Assembly (NCBI RefSeq): GCF_000143965.1
Contig: NC_014365.1
Coordinates: forward strand, 2,631,501 to 2,695,500
Direction of reading: 5' to 3'
DNA: 64,000 bases
Source of the DNA: Desulfarculus baarsii DSM 2075
GTDB lineage: Bacteria; Desulfobacterota; Desulfarculia; Desulfarculales; Desulfarculaceae
A program made the position numbers and the translations under genes. How positions within the stretch are numbered: position 1 is the first letter of the stretch; every line of letters starts with the position of its first letter. This document shows positions 42,374-50,535 of this stretch, one piece after another. The notes beneath the pieces were generated by a model. That model did no database searches. It saw nothing but the letters and a program-made list of their open reading frames with translations, and had not been told where the DNA came from.

Positions 42374-43741
42374 TCAGCTCAGGCTGGCCCCCAGTTCGGC
42401 CACCTCGGAACGCTCGCCCTTGAGCATGGTCACATGCCCGCTGAGGGTCGAGCCCTTGATTTGCTCCACCAGCCTGGTCAGGCCGTTGCTGGCCGAATCC
42501 AGATAGGGGTGGTCTATCTGCTCCACGTCGCCGGTAAAGATAATCTTGGAGCCCTCGCCGACCCTGGTGATGAGGGTCTTGATGGCGTGGCTGGTGCAGT
42601 TTTGCGCTTCGTCGACGATGATGAACTGGCGGGGAATACTGCGGCCACGGATGTAGGTCAGGGCCTCCAACTCCAGTTTGCCGGTATAGCTCAGATATTC
42701 CTCGACATCCTGGCTGGGGCCCTTGTCGAATCCGGGCAGCCGGCGGTTGCCGCCGGGCGATACCGCCGGGCCGGTGTTAAGCAAAAACTGCAGGTTGTCG
42801 TAGATAGGCTGCATCCACGGGCGTAGCTTTTCGTTCTTGTCGCCAGGCAGAAAGCCCAAATCCTGGCCGTCCAGGGGAATCACCGGCCTGGTCACCAGCA
42901 GGCGGCGATAAGCCCCCTGCTCGACTACCTGCTCCAACCCGGCGGCCAGGGCCAGCAGAGTCTTGCCCGTGCCCGCGCCGCCAGCCAGGGTCACCACCTT
43001 GACCTCGGGGTCCAGCAGCAGCTCCATGGCGAAGGCCTGCTCCTTGTTGCGCGGAACCAGCCCAAAACACTGACGTTCATTCTGGGCCAGCAGGGCGCGC
43101 AGAGCCCCGTCCTTGAACCGGGCCAGGGCCGAGGCCGAAGGTTTTTCCCGGCCGCGCAGGATGACGAACTGGTTGGGATGCAACGCCCAATCCGCTTCCA
43201 GGGGCAGGGCGCGCTCGCGAAAAAAGGCGTCCAGGCTGGCCTGAGGCGCGGCGATCTCGGCCACGCCGCCGTACAGGTGGCGAAAATCGACCTTGTCGTT
43301 GGCCAGATCCTCGGCGTGCACGCCCAGCACGTCGGCCTTGACGCGCAGGTTCAAGTCCTTGGAGACCAGCGTGACGTTGCCGTTGGCCTGGTCCTGGGCC
43401 AAATTGAGGGCCACGGCCAGAATCAGGTTGTCGGGCTTGCTGAAATCCAGCACGTCCAGCTCGGGCGGCAGGCCACGCAGGCTGCGGTGATTGATCTCGA
43501 TGCGCAGGCTGCCGCCGCCCTCCAACGGCACGCCGTCGGCCAGCGTCCCCAGGGCGCGCAGTTGATCCAGGTTGCGCGAGACCTCGCGGGCGTTGCGGCC
43601 GATCTCGTCCTGACGCTTTTTCTGGGCGTCGATCTCCTCGATCACCGCCAGGGGGATGACCACGTTGTGCTCGGCAAAGACAAATGGCGAGCGTGGGTTG
43701 TGCAACAGCACGTTGGTGTCCAGGACAAAGGTCTTTTTCAT
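42374..43741 (-). CDS. PIN-PhoH family ATPase (YlaK-like)
   Basis: A 455-residue protein joining an N-terminal PIN-type RNase domain (FVLDTNVLLHNP at residues 4-15, and acidic positions around VIEEID) to a C-terminal PhoH ATPase domain with Walker A AGGAGTGKT near 250 and Walker B FIIVDEAQN near 360. Such proteins are thought to act in RNA processing or decay as ATP-dependent ribonuclease/helicases, but the cellular role is unclear. The inner ATG at 43741 gives the family N-terminus MKKTFVLDTNV. It is separated from the DUF5989 gene by 112 bases. Confidence 0.92.
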   Translation of the reverse strand: MKKTFVLDTNVLLHNPRSPFVFAEHNVVIPLAVIEEIDAQKKRQDEIGRNAREVSRNLDQLRALGTLADGVPLEGGGSLRIEINHRSLRGLPPELDVLDFSKPDNLILAVALNLAQDQANGNVTLVSKDLNLRVKADVLGVHAEDLANDKVDFRHLYGGVAEIAAPQASLDAFFRERALPLEADWALHPNQFVILRGREKPSASALARFKDGALRALLAQNERQCFGLVPRNKEQAFAMELLLDPEVKVVTLAGGAGTGKTLLALAAGLEQVVEQGAYRRLLVTRPVIPLDGQDLGFLPGDKNEKLRPWMQPIYDNLQFLLNTGPAVSPGGNRRLPGFDKGPSQDVEEYLSYTGKLELEALTYIRGRSIPRQFIIVDEAQNCTSHAIKTLITRVGEGSKIIFTGDVEQIDHPYLDSASNGLTRLVEQIKGSTLSGHVTMLKGERSEVAELGASLS

Positions 43742-43853
43742 CGGCCAGCGATTCCACCTTTCCGGGCGCACCGCCCCGTCGCCGCGCCGGCCGTCAGGGC
43801 CGGGGCGGGTTGTAGCACATCGCGTGGGTCATGGGCTTTGGCCTGCTAGCTTC

Positions 43854-44012
43854 TCAAAAAAGGGCGTAGATGAAAGGCGCCACCGCCGAGCCCTGGGTCA
43901 GCACGATCAACGCGCCCAACAACACCAGCATGACGACGATCGGCAGCAGCCAAAACTTCTTGGTTTCCTTCAAAAAACCCCAAAATTGGCCCAAAACTGA
44001 CAGTTTGCTCAC
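43854..44012 (-). CDS. DUF5989 family small membrane protein
   Basis: A 52-residue protein with one membrane segment (KKFWLLPIVVMLVLLGALIVL) and the ending GSAVAPFIYALF, which I recognise as DUF5989. These proteins occur next to carbamoyltransferases and SxtJ-type proteins. The start is GTG at 44012 with GGAGAAG upstream; a longer frame starting at 44075 would run into the SxtJ gene and is less likely. Confidence 0.8.
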   Translation of the reverse strand: MSKLSVLGQFWGFLKETKKFWLLPIVVMLVLLGALIVLTQGSAVAPFIYALF

Positions 44013-44034
44013 CGGCGCTTCTCCAAACCGGTTG

Positions 44035-44463
44035 TCAATACATCTTTTCGGTGGAAGCCGGATCGTATTGGTCATCGGGGCAGTAACGCCAATAAGAGTC
44101 GCGGTCCTTGAGCTTCAAGTCCAATAAATCCTTGCCCAACAAGCGCAGAATCAGGCCCGTGGGCGTAAGCACCAAAACAAACAGCACGCACAGCAAAAAC
44201 CGCGACATGAACCAGCCCAGCACCAGGGCCAGGCCCATCCACAGGCGATAGACCGGCTTGAGGCCCGCCGGCCAGGCAAGGCCCCAGGCGCCGAAAACAA
44301 GCCCCAGGCCGACCGACCACGGGCCCCAGGGCCTATCGCCCCACCAGCCCAGGCCGCCGATCAGCCCAAAGGCCACCAGGAAGACCAGGCCCAGGTTGCG
44401 CAGATCGCGCCGTTGGGGATCGAGCCGGCCGAATTCTTGTTTGATGTCGCCCAAAAAACCCAT
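44035..44463 (-). CDS. SxtJ-family membrane protein
   Basis: A 142-residue protein with two or three hydrophobic blocks (LGLVFLVAFGLIGGLGWW; LWMGLALVLGWFMSRFLL; LLCVLFVLVLTPTGLI) and the C-terminal KDRDSYWRYCPD motif of SxtJ-like proteins, named from the saxitoxin cluster. It starts four bases after the carbamoyltransferase gene ends, so the two are surely co-transcribed. Its biochemical role is unknown. The inner ATG (MGFLGDIKQEF) is preferred. Confidence 0.83.
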   Translation of the reverse strand: MGFLGDIKQEFGRLDPQRRDLRNLGLVFLVAFGLIGGLGWWGDRPWGPWSVGLGLVFGAWGLAWPAGLKPVYRLWMGLALVLGWFMSRFLLCVLFVLVLTPTGLILRLLGKDLLDLKLKDRDSYWRYCPDDQYDPASTEKMY

Positions 44464-44467
44464 GCGG

Positions 44468-46285
44468 CTAATCCAATTCAAAGCGCGTGCGCCAGTCTTC
44501 GTCCTCGCGCCAGGCCGGCTGATTGGTTTTTTCCAGCAAGAACGGCCCCAACGCCAAATAGTCCATCTCGGTGCGCATGAAACAGGCGTAGGCGTCGCCG
44601 GGCGTGCAGACGATGGGCTCGCCGCGCACGTTGAAGCTGGTGTTGACCAGCGTGGCGCAGCCGGTGAGTTCTTCCATGGCCCGTAGCAGGGCGTGATAAA
44701 GGGGGTTGGTTTCCTGATGCACGGTCTGGATGCGCGCCGAATAGTCCACGTGGGTCACCGCCGGGATCGTCGAGCGCACGACGTGCAGCTTTTCGATGCC
44801 AAACAAGCGCTTCTGCTCGTCGGTCATGGGCCGTTGCAACTCCCGGCGCACGCCAGCCACCAGGAGCATGTAGGGGCTGGGCCGCTCGAGGTCAAAGTAA
44901 TCGGCCGCGCGCTCGGCCAGCACCGATGGGGCAAAAGGCCGGAACGACTCACGATATTTGATCTTGAGGTTCATCACCGACTGGATGTTGGGGCTGCGGG
45001 CGTCGCCCAGAATCGAGCGTCCGCCCAGGGCGCGGGGGCCGAACTCCATGCGCCCCTCAAACCACCCCACGACCTTCTCGTCGGCGATCAGCCGGGCCAC
45101 CCGCCGCGGCAACTCCTCCCAGCCCAGGCGTTGGAAAGGGATGCCGCCGTCGATCAAGAAGCGCTCGATCTCCGCCTCGCCGAACTCGGGGCCCAGGTAC
45201 GATCCGGCCTGCGCCTCGTCGCGGCCCGTGGCCCGCCGCGGCTTGCCCAGGTATTGATGCCAGGCGAACAGGGCCGCGCCCAGGGCCCCGCCGGCGTCGC
45301 CGGCCGCCGGTTGAATCCAGATCTCCTCGAAGGGCCCCTCGCGCAGGAGCTTGCCGTTGGCCACGCAGTTGAGGGCCACGCCGCCGGCCAGGCAGAGGTT
45401 CTTTTCGCCGGTCTGGGCGTGGATATGCCGGGCGGTGCGCATGACGACTTCTTCGGTGACCTTTTGCACGCTGGCGGCCAGGTCCATCTCCCGCTGGGTC
45501 AAGGGTGATTCCGGCTTGCGCGGCGGCCCGCCGAAAAGCTTGGCGAAGCGGTCGTTGGTCATGGTCAAGCCCTGGCAATAATTGAAATATCGCATATCGA
45601 GCTTGTATGAGCCGTCGTCCTTGAGGTCGATGAGTTTGTCGAGGATGACATCGACATACTTGGGCTCGCCATAGGGCGCCAGGCCCATGATCTTGTATTC
45701 GCCCGAATTGACTTTGAAACCGGTGAAATAAGTGAAAGCGGAATAAAGCAGGCCCAATGAATGGGGGAACCTGATCTCGGCCTTGATCTTGATCTGGTTG
45801 CCGTCGCCAACGCCCCACGAGGTGGTGGTCCATTCGCCCACGCCGTCGAGGGTGAGGAAGGCGGCGCGCTGAAACGGCGAAGGAAAAAAGGCCGAGGCGG
45901 CATGCGACTGATGATGCTCGGGAAAAATGATCTTGCCGTCGTAGTCCAGTTCTTTTTGGATCACGTCGGGCAGCCAGAGTTTTTGCCGCAGCCACAGGGG
46001 CATGGCCATGGTGAACGAGCGCAGGCCAGCCGGCGCGAAGGCCAGGTAGGTCTCCAGCAGGCGATCGAACTTGCTCAGGGGCTTGTCGTAAAAGGCGACC
46101 ACGTCCAGGTCGGCGGCCGTGATCCCGCCTTGCTCCAGACAGTAGCGCGCGGCGTTGGTCGGAAACTCGTGGTCGTGTTTGACGCGGGTCCAGCGTTCCT
46201 CCTGGCCGGCGGCGACAATGCGGCCGTCCTGCACCAGGCAAGCGGCCGAATCGTGATAATAACCAGATATTCCCAGTATGTTCAA
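44468..46285 (-). CDS. Carbamoyltransferase (NodU/CmcH family)
   Basis: A 605-residue O-carbamoyltransferase that transfers a carbamoyl group from carbamoyl phosphate, via an adenylate, to a sugar or small-molecule hydroxyl. The N-terminal kinase-like domain has NILGISGYYHDSAACL and the metal-binding HHQSHAASAFF; the C-terminal YrdC-like part carries FGPRALGGRSILGDAR and KYRESFRPFAP. The frame starts with TTG at 46297, but TTG at 46285 yields the family start MNILGISG and has GGGATG upstream. It leads a three-gene set with SxtJ and DUF5989 proteins. The acceptor substrate is not known. Confidence 0.92.
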   Translation of the reverse strand: MNILGISGYYHDSAACLVQDGRIVAAGQEERWTRVKHDHEFPTNAARYCLEQGGITAADLDVVAFYDKPLSKFDRLLETYLAFAPAGLRSFTMAMPLWLRQKLWLPDVIQKELDYDGKIIFPEHHQSHAASAFFPSPFQRAAFLTLDGVGEWTTTSWGVGDGNQIKIKAEIRFPHSLGLLYSAFTYFTGFKVNSGEYKIMGLAPYGEPKYVDVILDKLIDLKDDGSYKLDMRYFNYCQGLTMTNDRFAKLFGGPPRKPESPLTQREMDLAASVQKVTEEVVMRTARHIHAQTGEKNLCLAGGVALNCVANGKLLREGPFEEIWIQPAAGDAGGALGAALFAWHQYLGKPRRATGRDEAQAGSYLGPEFGEAEIERFLIDGGIPFQRLGWEELPRRVARLIADEKVVGWFEGRMEFGPRALGGRSILGDARSPNIQSVMNLKIKYRESFRPFAPSVLAERAADYFDLERPSPYMLLVAGVRRELQRPMTDEQKRLFGIEKLHVVRSTIPAVTHVDYSARIQTVHQETNPLYHALLRAMEELTGCATLVNTSFNVRGEPIVCTPGDAYACFMRTEMDYLALGPFLLEKTNQPAWREDEDWRTRFELD

Positions 46286-46318
46286 ATCACATCCCAACGC
46301 TGCCGAATATTGTCATGG

Positions 46319-46347
46319 ATGGTATTTCGCCGCCATCTGTTTGTCAA
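46319..46347 (-). promoter_or_regulatory. Promoter for the carbamoyltransferase operon
   Basis: Minus-strand TTGACA (46347-46342), 17-base spacer, TACCAT (46324-46319), 33 bases before the TTG start. The gap of 109 bases to cpoB contains no gene. Confidence 0.6.
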
Positions 46348-46394
46348 ACGGCGACATGGTGACAAAAACGCTTCGTCGCCATGCCGCCGTTTTT

Positions 46395-47246
46395 TCAGTC
46401 CATCTTGGCCAGGTACTTTTTGGCCAGGCCCGCCTGGCTGCTCTTGGGATAGGTGTTGACCAACTTGTTCAACACGATCTTGGCCGTGCGCTTGTCGCCA
46501 AGGGCCGAAAACGCCAGGCCCTGCTTGAGCATGGCCGCCGGCGCCTTGGCGTTTTTGGCGTAGCGCTTGATCACCTGGTTGTAGGCCAGGATCGCTTCTT
46601 CGAAGCGCTTTTGGCTGTAATAGCACTCGCCGACCCAGAATTGCGCCGAGGCGGCGTAGGCGCCGTCCGGCTTGTCCTTGAGCAGCTCCTCGAAACGGTC
46701 TCGGGCGGCGTCGAAGGATTTCTGTTCATAGAGCCGGAGAGCCAGGTTATAGCGCTCCTTGTCGGAAAGCTTGGCCGGCGCGGCGGAGCTTGGGCCGGTT
46801 TTTTCCTCGACGGTGGGCACGGTGGCGGCGACGGCCTCGTCACCACCGGTCAGGCCGCCCTCCGTCGCCGGGGCGGGCGGTGGTGGCGCGCTGATGCCCA
46901 GGTATTTCTCGACCTTGGCCAGGCGTTGTTCGATGTGCTGCAACGACTGGCTCATCTGCTCGGCGGCCCCGCCACCCATATGGCTGGCTTCGTCCACCTG
47001 CCCGCTCAGCCGCGCCAACTCCTGCCGCATGACCGTCAGGTCGGCCACGACCTCGGCCTGGGGCTGGCGCTGGCTGTCCATCTGCGTCGACATCTGGTCG
47101 ACCTTCTGGGACAGCTTGCGCAGTTGGGCCTGATTGCTGTTGACGACCCCCTGCAGGGCGTCGAATCTCTCTTGGGTGACCGCGCAACCGGTCGTCAGCA
47201 TCGCGGCCAACGCCACGACCGCGGCCATCATCAGCGTTTTCTTCAT
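46395..47246 (-). CDS. cpoB: Tol-Pal system protein CpoB (YbgF)
   Basis: CpoB couples outer-membrane constriction by Tol-Pal to peptidoglycan synthesis during division. The 283-residue protein has a lipoprotein-like signal (ending MLTTGC), an N-terminal coiled coil (LDALQGVVNSNQAQLRKL region, about 30-90), a proline-rich link and three C-terminal TPRs (YNLALRLYEQKSFDAA; FWVGECYYSQKRFEEA). The inner ATG (MKKTLMMAAVV) is chosen. It lies 43 bases downstream of pal, closing the tol-pal operon. Confidence 0.93.
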   Translation of the reverse strand: MKKTLMMAAVVALAAMLTTGCAVTQERFDALQGVVNSNQAQLRKLSQKVDQMSTQMDSQRQPQAEVVADLTVMRQELARLSGQVDEASHMGGGAAEQMSQSLQHIEQRLAKVEKYLGISAPPPPAPATEGGLTGGDEAVAATVPTVEEKTGPSSAAPAKLSDKERYNLALRLYEQKSFDAARDRFEELLKDKPDGAYAASAQFWVGECYYSQKRFEEAILAYNQVIKRYAKNAKAPAAMLKQGLAFSALGDKRTAKIVLNKLVNTYPKSSQAGLAKKYLAKMD

Positions 47247-47289
47247 CGTCACGCCCCCATCTCCGGCCCTCGCCGCCACGACAAGCGTC

Positions 47290-47829
47290 TTACTTGATCA
47301 CGAAATGACCCCGGCGATTGGCGGCGTAGGCCTCTTCGGTGTTGCCGGGGACCAGGGGCCGCTCCTCGCCGTAACTGACCACTTCCAGGCGGTCGGAGGC
47401 CACGCCCATGGCCATCAGGTACTGCTCGCAGGCGCGGGCGCGCTTCTCACCCAGGGCCATGTTGTAGGAGTTGGAGCCGCGCTCGTCGCAGTGACCCTCG
47501 ACGATGACCGTCACCTCGGGATGCTGCGAGAGGAACTGGGCCTTGTCGTTGAGGATCTGCTTGGCCTCGGCCGACAGGTCGTAGCGGTCGTAGTCGAAGT
47601 GCACGTCCTGGTTTTCGAAGATTTCGCGCATGGTCTGCTCGCCGCCACGGGCCTGCTCTTCGGCCAGGCGGGCCTCGCGCAGACGGCGCTCGCGCTCGGC
47701 GGCCAGGCGGGCCTGTTCCTCGGCGCTCAACTCACCAGGACCGGCCACTTTTTGCTTGGAGCAGCCGGCGACCATGGCCATGCTGAAGCACAGCGCGGCC
47801 ACCATTGCAAAAATCGCGAATTTTTTCAC
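47290..47829 (-). CDS. pal: Peptidoglycan-associated lipoprotein Pal
   Basis: Pal is an outer-membrane lipoprotein that anchors to peptidoglycan. The 179-residue precursor has a lipobox AMVAGC with the lipidated cysteine at 23, a glutamate/arginine-rich stretch (EEQARLAAERERRLREARL), then an OmpA-like domain: NQDVHFDYDRYDL and VIVEGHCDERGSNSYN. The start is GTG at 47829, preceded by GGAGATGG; the longer frame upstream belongs to noncoding and tolB-antisense sequence. It follows tolB by 47 bases. Confidence 0.95.
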   Translation of the reverse strand: MKKFAIFAMVAALCFSMAMVAGCSKQKVAGPGELSAEEQARLAAERERRLREARLAEEQARGGEQTMREIFENQDVHFDYDRYDLSAEAKQILNDKAQFLSQHPEVTVIVEGHCDERGSNSYNMALGEKRARACEQYLMAMGVASDRLEVVSYGEERPLVPGNTEEAYAANRRGHFVIK

Positions 47830-47876
47830 TTTTCCATCTCCATGAAATTTAATGCATGCCAACGCCATTGCTTTAT

Positions 47877-48887
47877 TTATTTCACCACCCCCGCGGGAGA
47901 CCAAGCCGGGTCGGTCTGGTTGCCGGACAGGTTGGTCAGCCGTTTGATGGGCAGGCCCTCGTAGGTGATGACGTAAATCTGATATTGACCGGTCTGCCGG
48001 CCGGAATAGGCGATCAAACGCCCATCCGGCGACCAGCTTGGCTCCTCGCTGGCGGTCATGCCTCTGGTCAGCACCCGCAGGTCGCCGCCATCGGGCCTGA
48101 TGGTGCAGATCTGAAACACGCCGTTGATCTCGGCCTGGAAGGCGATCAAATTGCCCTTGGGCGACCAGTCCGGAGCCGCGCAATACTTCAGGCCATAGGT
48201 CAGGCGGCTGATCTGGCCGGAGTTGAGGTCCATGACGTAGATCTGGGGCGATCCGCCGCGGTCGGAGACAAAGGCCATGCGGCCGCCGTCGGGCGAAAAG
48301 GTCGGCGCCACCTCGATGCCCCAGCCGTTGGTCAACTGGCGCAGTTCGCGGCCGGTCTGGTCGTTGAGGAAGATGTTGGTCTTGCCAGTGTGACTCATGG
48401 CCACGGCCAGATAGCCCGAGCCCGGCTGGAAGGCCGGCGTGATGTTGACGCCGGGCTTGCCCACGGCCACCCGACCCGAGCCGCCGCGCTGCGAGTGCAG
48501 CATGACCACCGGCCGCCGGTTGACGTAGGTGGTGTAGGCCAGCAGCTCGCCGTTTTGGCTCCACGCGGGATAAAGGCAGATGTCGTTGCGGTTGGTCAGC
48601 GCGCGGACGTTTGATCCGTCGTAGCGCATGAGCATGATCTCTTTTTTGCCGCTGGCGGTGCTGACAAAGGCGATCATCGTCGAAAACACCGAGCGCTCGC
48701 CGGTGACGGCCTTCATGATCTCGTCGGCGAAACGGTCCATCATCGCCGGAAGCTGATCGACCCCGCCGTCGTAGCGCACGCCCACCAGGCGCTTGCCCTC
48801 GACCACGTCGAACAGGCTGCACATCAAGCTGACCTCGTTGCCCACCCGGCCGTAGCCGACGGCCACCAACAGCTCGGCGCCGATCAC
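47877..48887 (-). CDS. tolB: TolB, C-terminal portion (beta-propeller) after an apparent frameshift
   Basis: This frame carries the end of the TolB N-terminal domain and the whole six-bladed propeller (repeats such as PAWSQNGELLAYTTY, PTFSPDGGRMAFVS and PDWSPKGNLIAFQ). Its first residues, if begun at the GTG (VIGAELLVAVGYG), correspond to the middle of the N-terminal domain of normal TolB, immediately after a WS pair that is readable only in this frame. So the gene continues from the upstream fragment with a reading-frame shift. TolB is periplasmic and links Pal to TolA. As it stands this fragment has no signal peptide of its own. Confidence 0.85.
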   Translation of the reverse strand: MIGAELLVAVGYGRVGNEVSLMCSLFDVVEGKRLVGVRYDGGVDQLPAMMDRFADEIMKAVTGERSVFSTMIAFVSTASGKKEIMLMRYDGSNVRALTNRNDICLYPAWSQNGELLAYTTYVNRRPVVMLHSQRGGSGRVAVGKPGVNITPAFQPGSGYLAVAMSHTGKTNIFLNDQTGRELRQLTNGWGIEVAPTFSPDGGRMAFVSDRGGSPQIYVMDLNSGQISRLTYGLKYCAAPDWSPKGNLIAFQAEINGVFQICTIRPDGGDLRVLTRGMTASEEPSWSPDGRLIAYSGRQTGQYQIYVITYEGLPIKRLTNLSGNQTDPAWSPAGVVK

Positions 48888-49180
48888 CGACCAGCGCGCT
48901 TGTACTCCACCTGCTCGGGGTTGGCCTTGCCCAAAAAGCTCTTGGGATCCAGAAAATCAAAAAGCCCGGTGAACTCCAGGTTTTTTTGCAGCATGCGCGT
49001 GGCCATGGGCCCGACGGAGTCGGGCGTGGCCCCGGCCAGGGGCTGAAACTCCGGGATGGCGATGGGCAACCGCCGGCTGAAGGGCTGGGTTATGTCGATG
49101 TAGACCCGCGCCTGGGCCGGGCCGCTCACGGCGGCCGCGGCCAGCAGGGCCACGCAAACAACTAACAACAAACGGCGCAT
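48884..49180 (-). CDS. tolB: TolB, N-terminal portion ending at an apparent frameshift
   Basis: This frame encodes the TolB signal peptide (MRRLLLVVCVALLAAAAVSG, then PAQA) and the first 70 residues of the N-terminal domain (VYIDITQP, LPIAIPEF, FTGLFDFLDPKSFL), then stops at a TGA after VEYKRAGR. The next residues expected in TolB (WSVIGAELL) are present in another frame a few bases away. The stop and the downstream GTG overlap as GTGA. An extra GC or CG dinucleotide in CGCGC near 48893 would explain it. ATG at 49180 is preferred; an ATG at 49204 overlapping the tolA stop is possible. Confidence 0.8.
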   Translation of the reverse strand: MRRLLLVVCVALLAAAAVSGPAQARVYIDITQPFSRRLPIAIPEFQPLAGATPDSVGPMATRMLQKNLEFTGLFDFLDPKSFLGKANPEQVEYKRAGR

Positions 49181-49200
49181 GACTCTTCCATTGTCGATGA

Positions 49201-50088
49201 TCATTGGCCCGCGTCCTCGGGACGGAAGCGCAGGCCCACCTCATGGTATGGCCCCAACAGATCCGCCGGCAGCGGCGGAAATGGCGCGGCCCGTTCCACG
49301 GCGCGCAGGGCCGATTGGTCCAAACGAACGTTGCCGGAGCTTTCCTCCAGCCAAAATTTGTTCAACGAGCCGTCGCGGTTGATGCGTAGCGCCACCACGG
49401 CCATGGCCCCGCTGGTGTCGCCAGCCAGGGCCTCCGGCAACACCCAGGCCCGGCGGATGCGCTCCCACACCTCGGTGTAGTAAAGCATGAAGCGCGTGGA
49501 CAGTTCACCGCCACCGGGCATGGCCACCGCGCCGCTGGGCCCGGTCGCCCCGCCGCCGGCCTGGACCTTGGACTCGATGGCCGACAGGGCGTCATCGAGC
49601 TGCTCGCTCTGCCGGCGGCTCTCGGCCTTGGATTTTATCTTCTTCAGCCGCTGGTCCAGCACATCTTCGTAAGATGGCTCGGGCTCGGCCTTTTTCACTT
49701 CGCGCTTGACCCGTTTCGGCTCCACGGTCTTTTTGGAGCCGATGGCCTCCTTGGGCTCGGGTTTGGGTTCGGGTTTTGGCGGCGCCGGCTTGGGCTTGAC
49801 ATCCGGCTTGGGTTTGACCTCGGGTTTGGGCGCCGGCTTGGGTTTTTCCATCTCTTTTTTGGGCGGGGCCGTTTTTTTGGCCGTTGCCGGCGGCCCGCTG
49901 CTGGGCAGCGCGGCCCCACTGACCAGGGCGACCTGATAGGCCGGCGAGAAAAACTGCCGGTCCGGCTGGCTGGCCGGCCACAAGATCACCGCCGCGGCCA
50001 CGACGACGTGCACCGCCAAGCTGACGGCCAGGGCCCAACCGAGCTGATCGTGCCCTTCGAGATTTTTTTCCACCGCCGCCGAGGCCAA
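49201..50088 (-). CDS. tolA: TolA-like protein with TonB C-terminal domain
   Basis: TolA spans the periplasm from the TolQ/TolR motor to Pal/TolB. The 295-residue protein has an N-terminal membrane helix (LGWALAVSLAVHVVVAAAVIL), a long lysine/proline/glutamate-rich rod (about 65-145), a coiled segment, and a C-terminal TonB/TolA domain (MLYYTEVWERIRRAW near 205, and INRDGSLNKFWLEESSG). The open frame begins with TTG two bases after the tolR stop, and I see no strong binding site, so the exact start is uncertain. Position in the operon supports the TolA call. Confidence 0.88.
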   Translation of the reverse strand: MASAAVEKNLEGHDQLGWALAVSLAVHVVVAAAVILWPASQPDRQFFSPAYQVALVSGAALPSSGPPATAKKTAPPKKEMEKPKPAPKPEVKPKPDVKPKPAPPKPEPKPEPKEAIGSKKTVEPKRVKREVKKAEPEPSYEDVLDQRLKKIKSKAESRRQSEQLDDALSAIESKVQAGGGATGPSGAVAMPGGGELSTRFMLYYTEVWERIRRAWVLPEALAGDTSGAMAVVALRINRDGSLNKFWLEESSGNVRLDQSALRAVERAAPFPPLPADLLGPYHEVGLRFRPEDAGQ

Positions 50089-50090
50089 GT

Positions 50091-50525
50091 CTATCGCTTC
50101 TTTTTGTCGGGCGCGGCGACCTTTTCGGGTTCGGTGACCATGCCGAGGTCATTGACGCCGGCCTCGCGGGTCTGGGCCATGACCCGCACTACCACGCCGT
50201 AGGGCACGTCCTTGTCGGCGCGCAGATAGACCCTGGTCCGGGGCTTGCGCGAGGTCACGCCCTTGATCTTGTCGGAGAGACCCTCCAGCGGCACCTCGAA
50301 CTCGTCGAGGTAGACTTGGCCCTGGCTGGTCACCGAAAGGATCAGAAGGTCGTCGCTGCTCTTTAGCGCGCCGGAATCGGTCTCGGGCAGGCTGACATCC
50401 AGGCCCTGCACCATCATCGGCGCGGCCACCATGAATATGATAAGGAGCACCAGCATGATGTCCACCAGGGGCACCACGTTGATCTCGCCAAGGACTTTGC
50501 GGTTGTTGCCGACGCCACCGGCCAC
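50091..50525 (-). CDS. tolR: TolR/ExbD-family proton channel subunit
   Basis: TolR is an inner-membrane protein that, with TolQ, uses the proton gradient to energise TolA. The 144-residue protein has a single N-terminal membrane helix containing the essential aspartate (INVVPLVDIMLVLLIIF, D near residue 22) and a periplasmic ExbD domain. GTG start with AGGAG eight bases before it. It starts 10 bases after tolQ. Confidence 0.95.
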   Translation of the reverse strand: MAGGVGNNRKVLGEINVVPLVDIMLVLLIIFMVAAPMMVQGLDVSLPETDSGALKSSDDLLILSVTSQGQVYLDEFEVPLEGLSDKIKGVTSRKPRTRVYLRADKDVPYGVVVRVMAQTREAGVNDLGMVTEPEKVAAPDKKKR

Positions 50526-50535
50526 GGGGACGCTC

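Noticed and set aside
48884-48887. GTGA overlap as evidence for two genuine tolB subunits with translational coupling
   Set aside because: The split falls within the N-terminal domain and the codons just before the GTG still read as TolB sequence (WS), so a frameshift is the simpler explanation.
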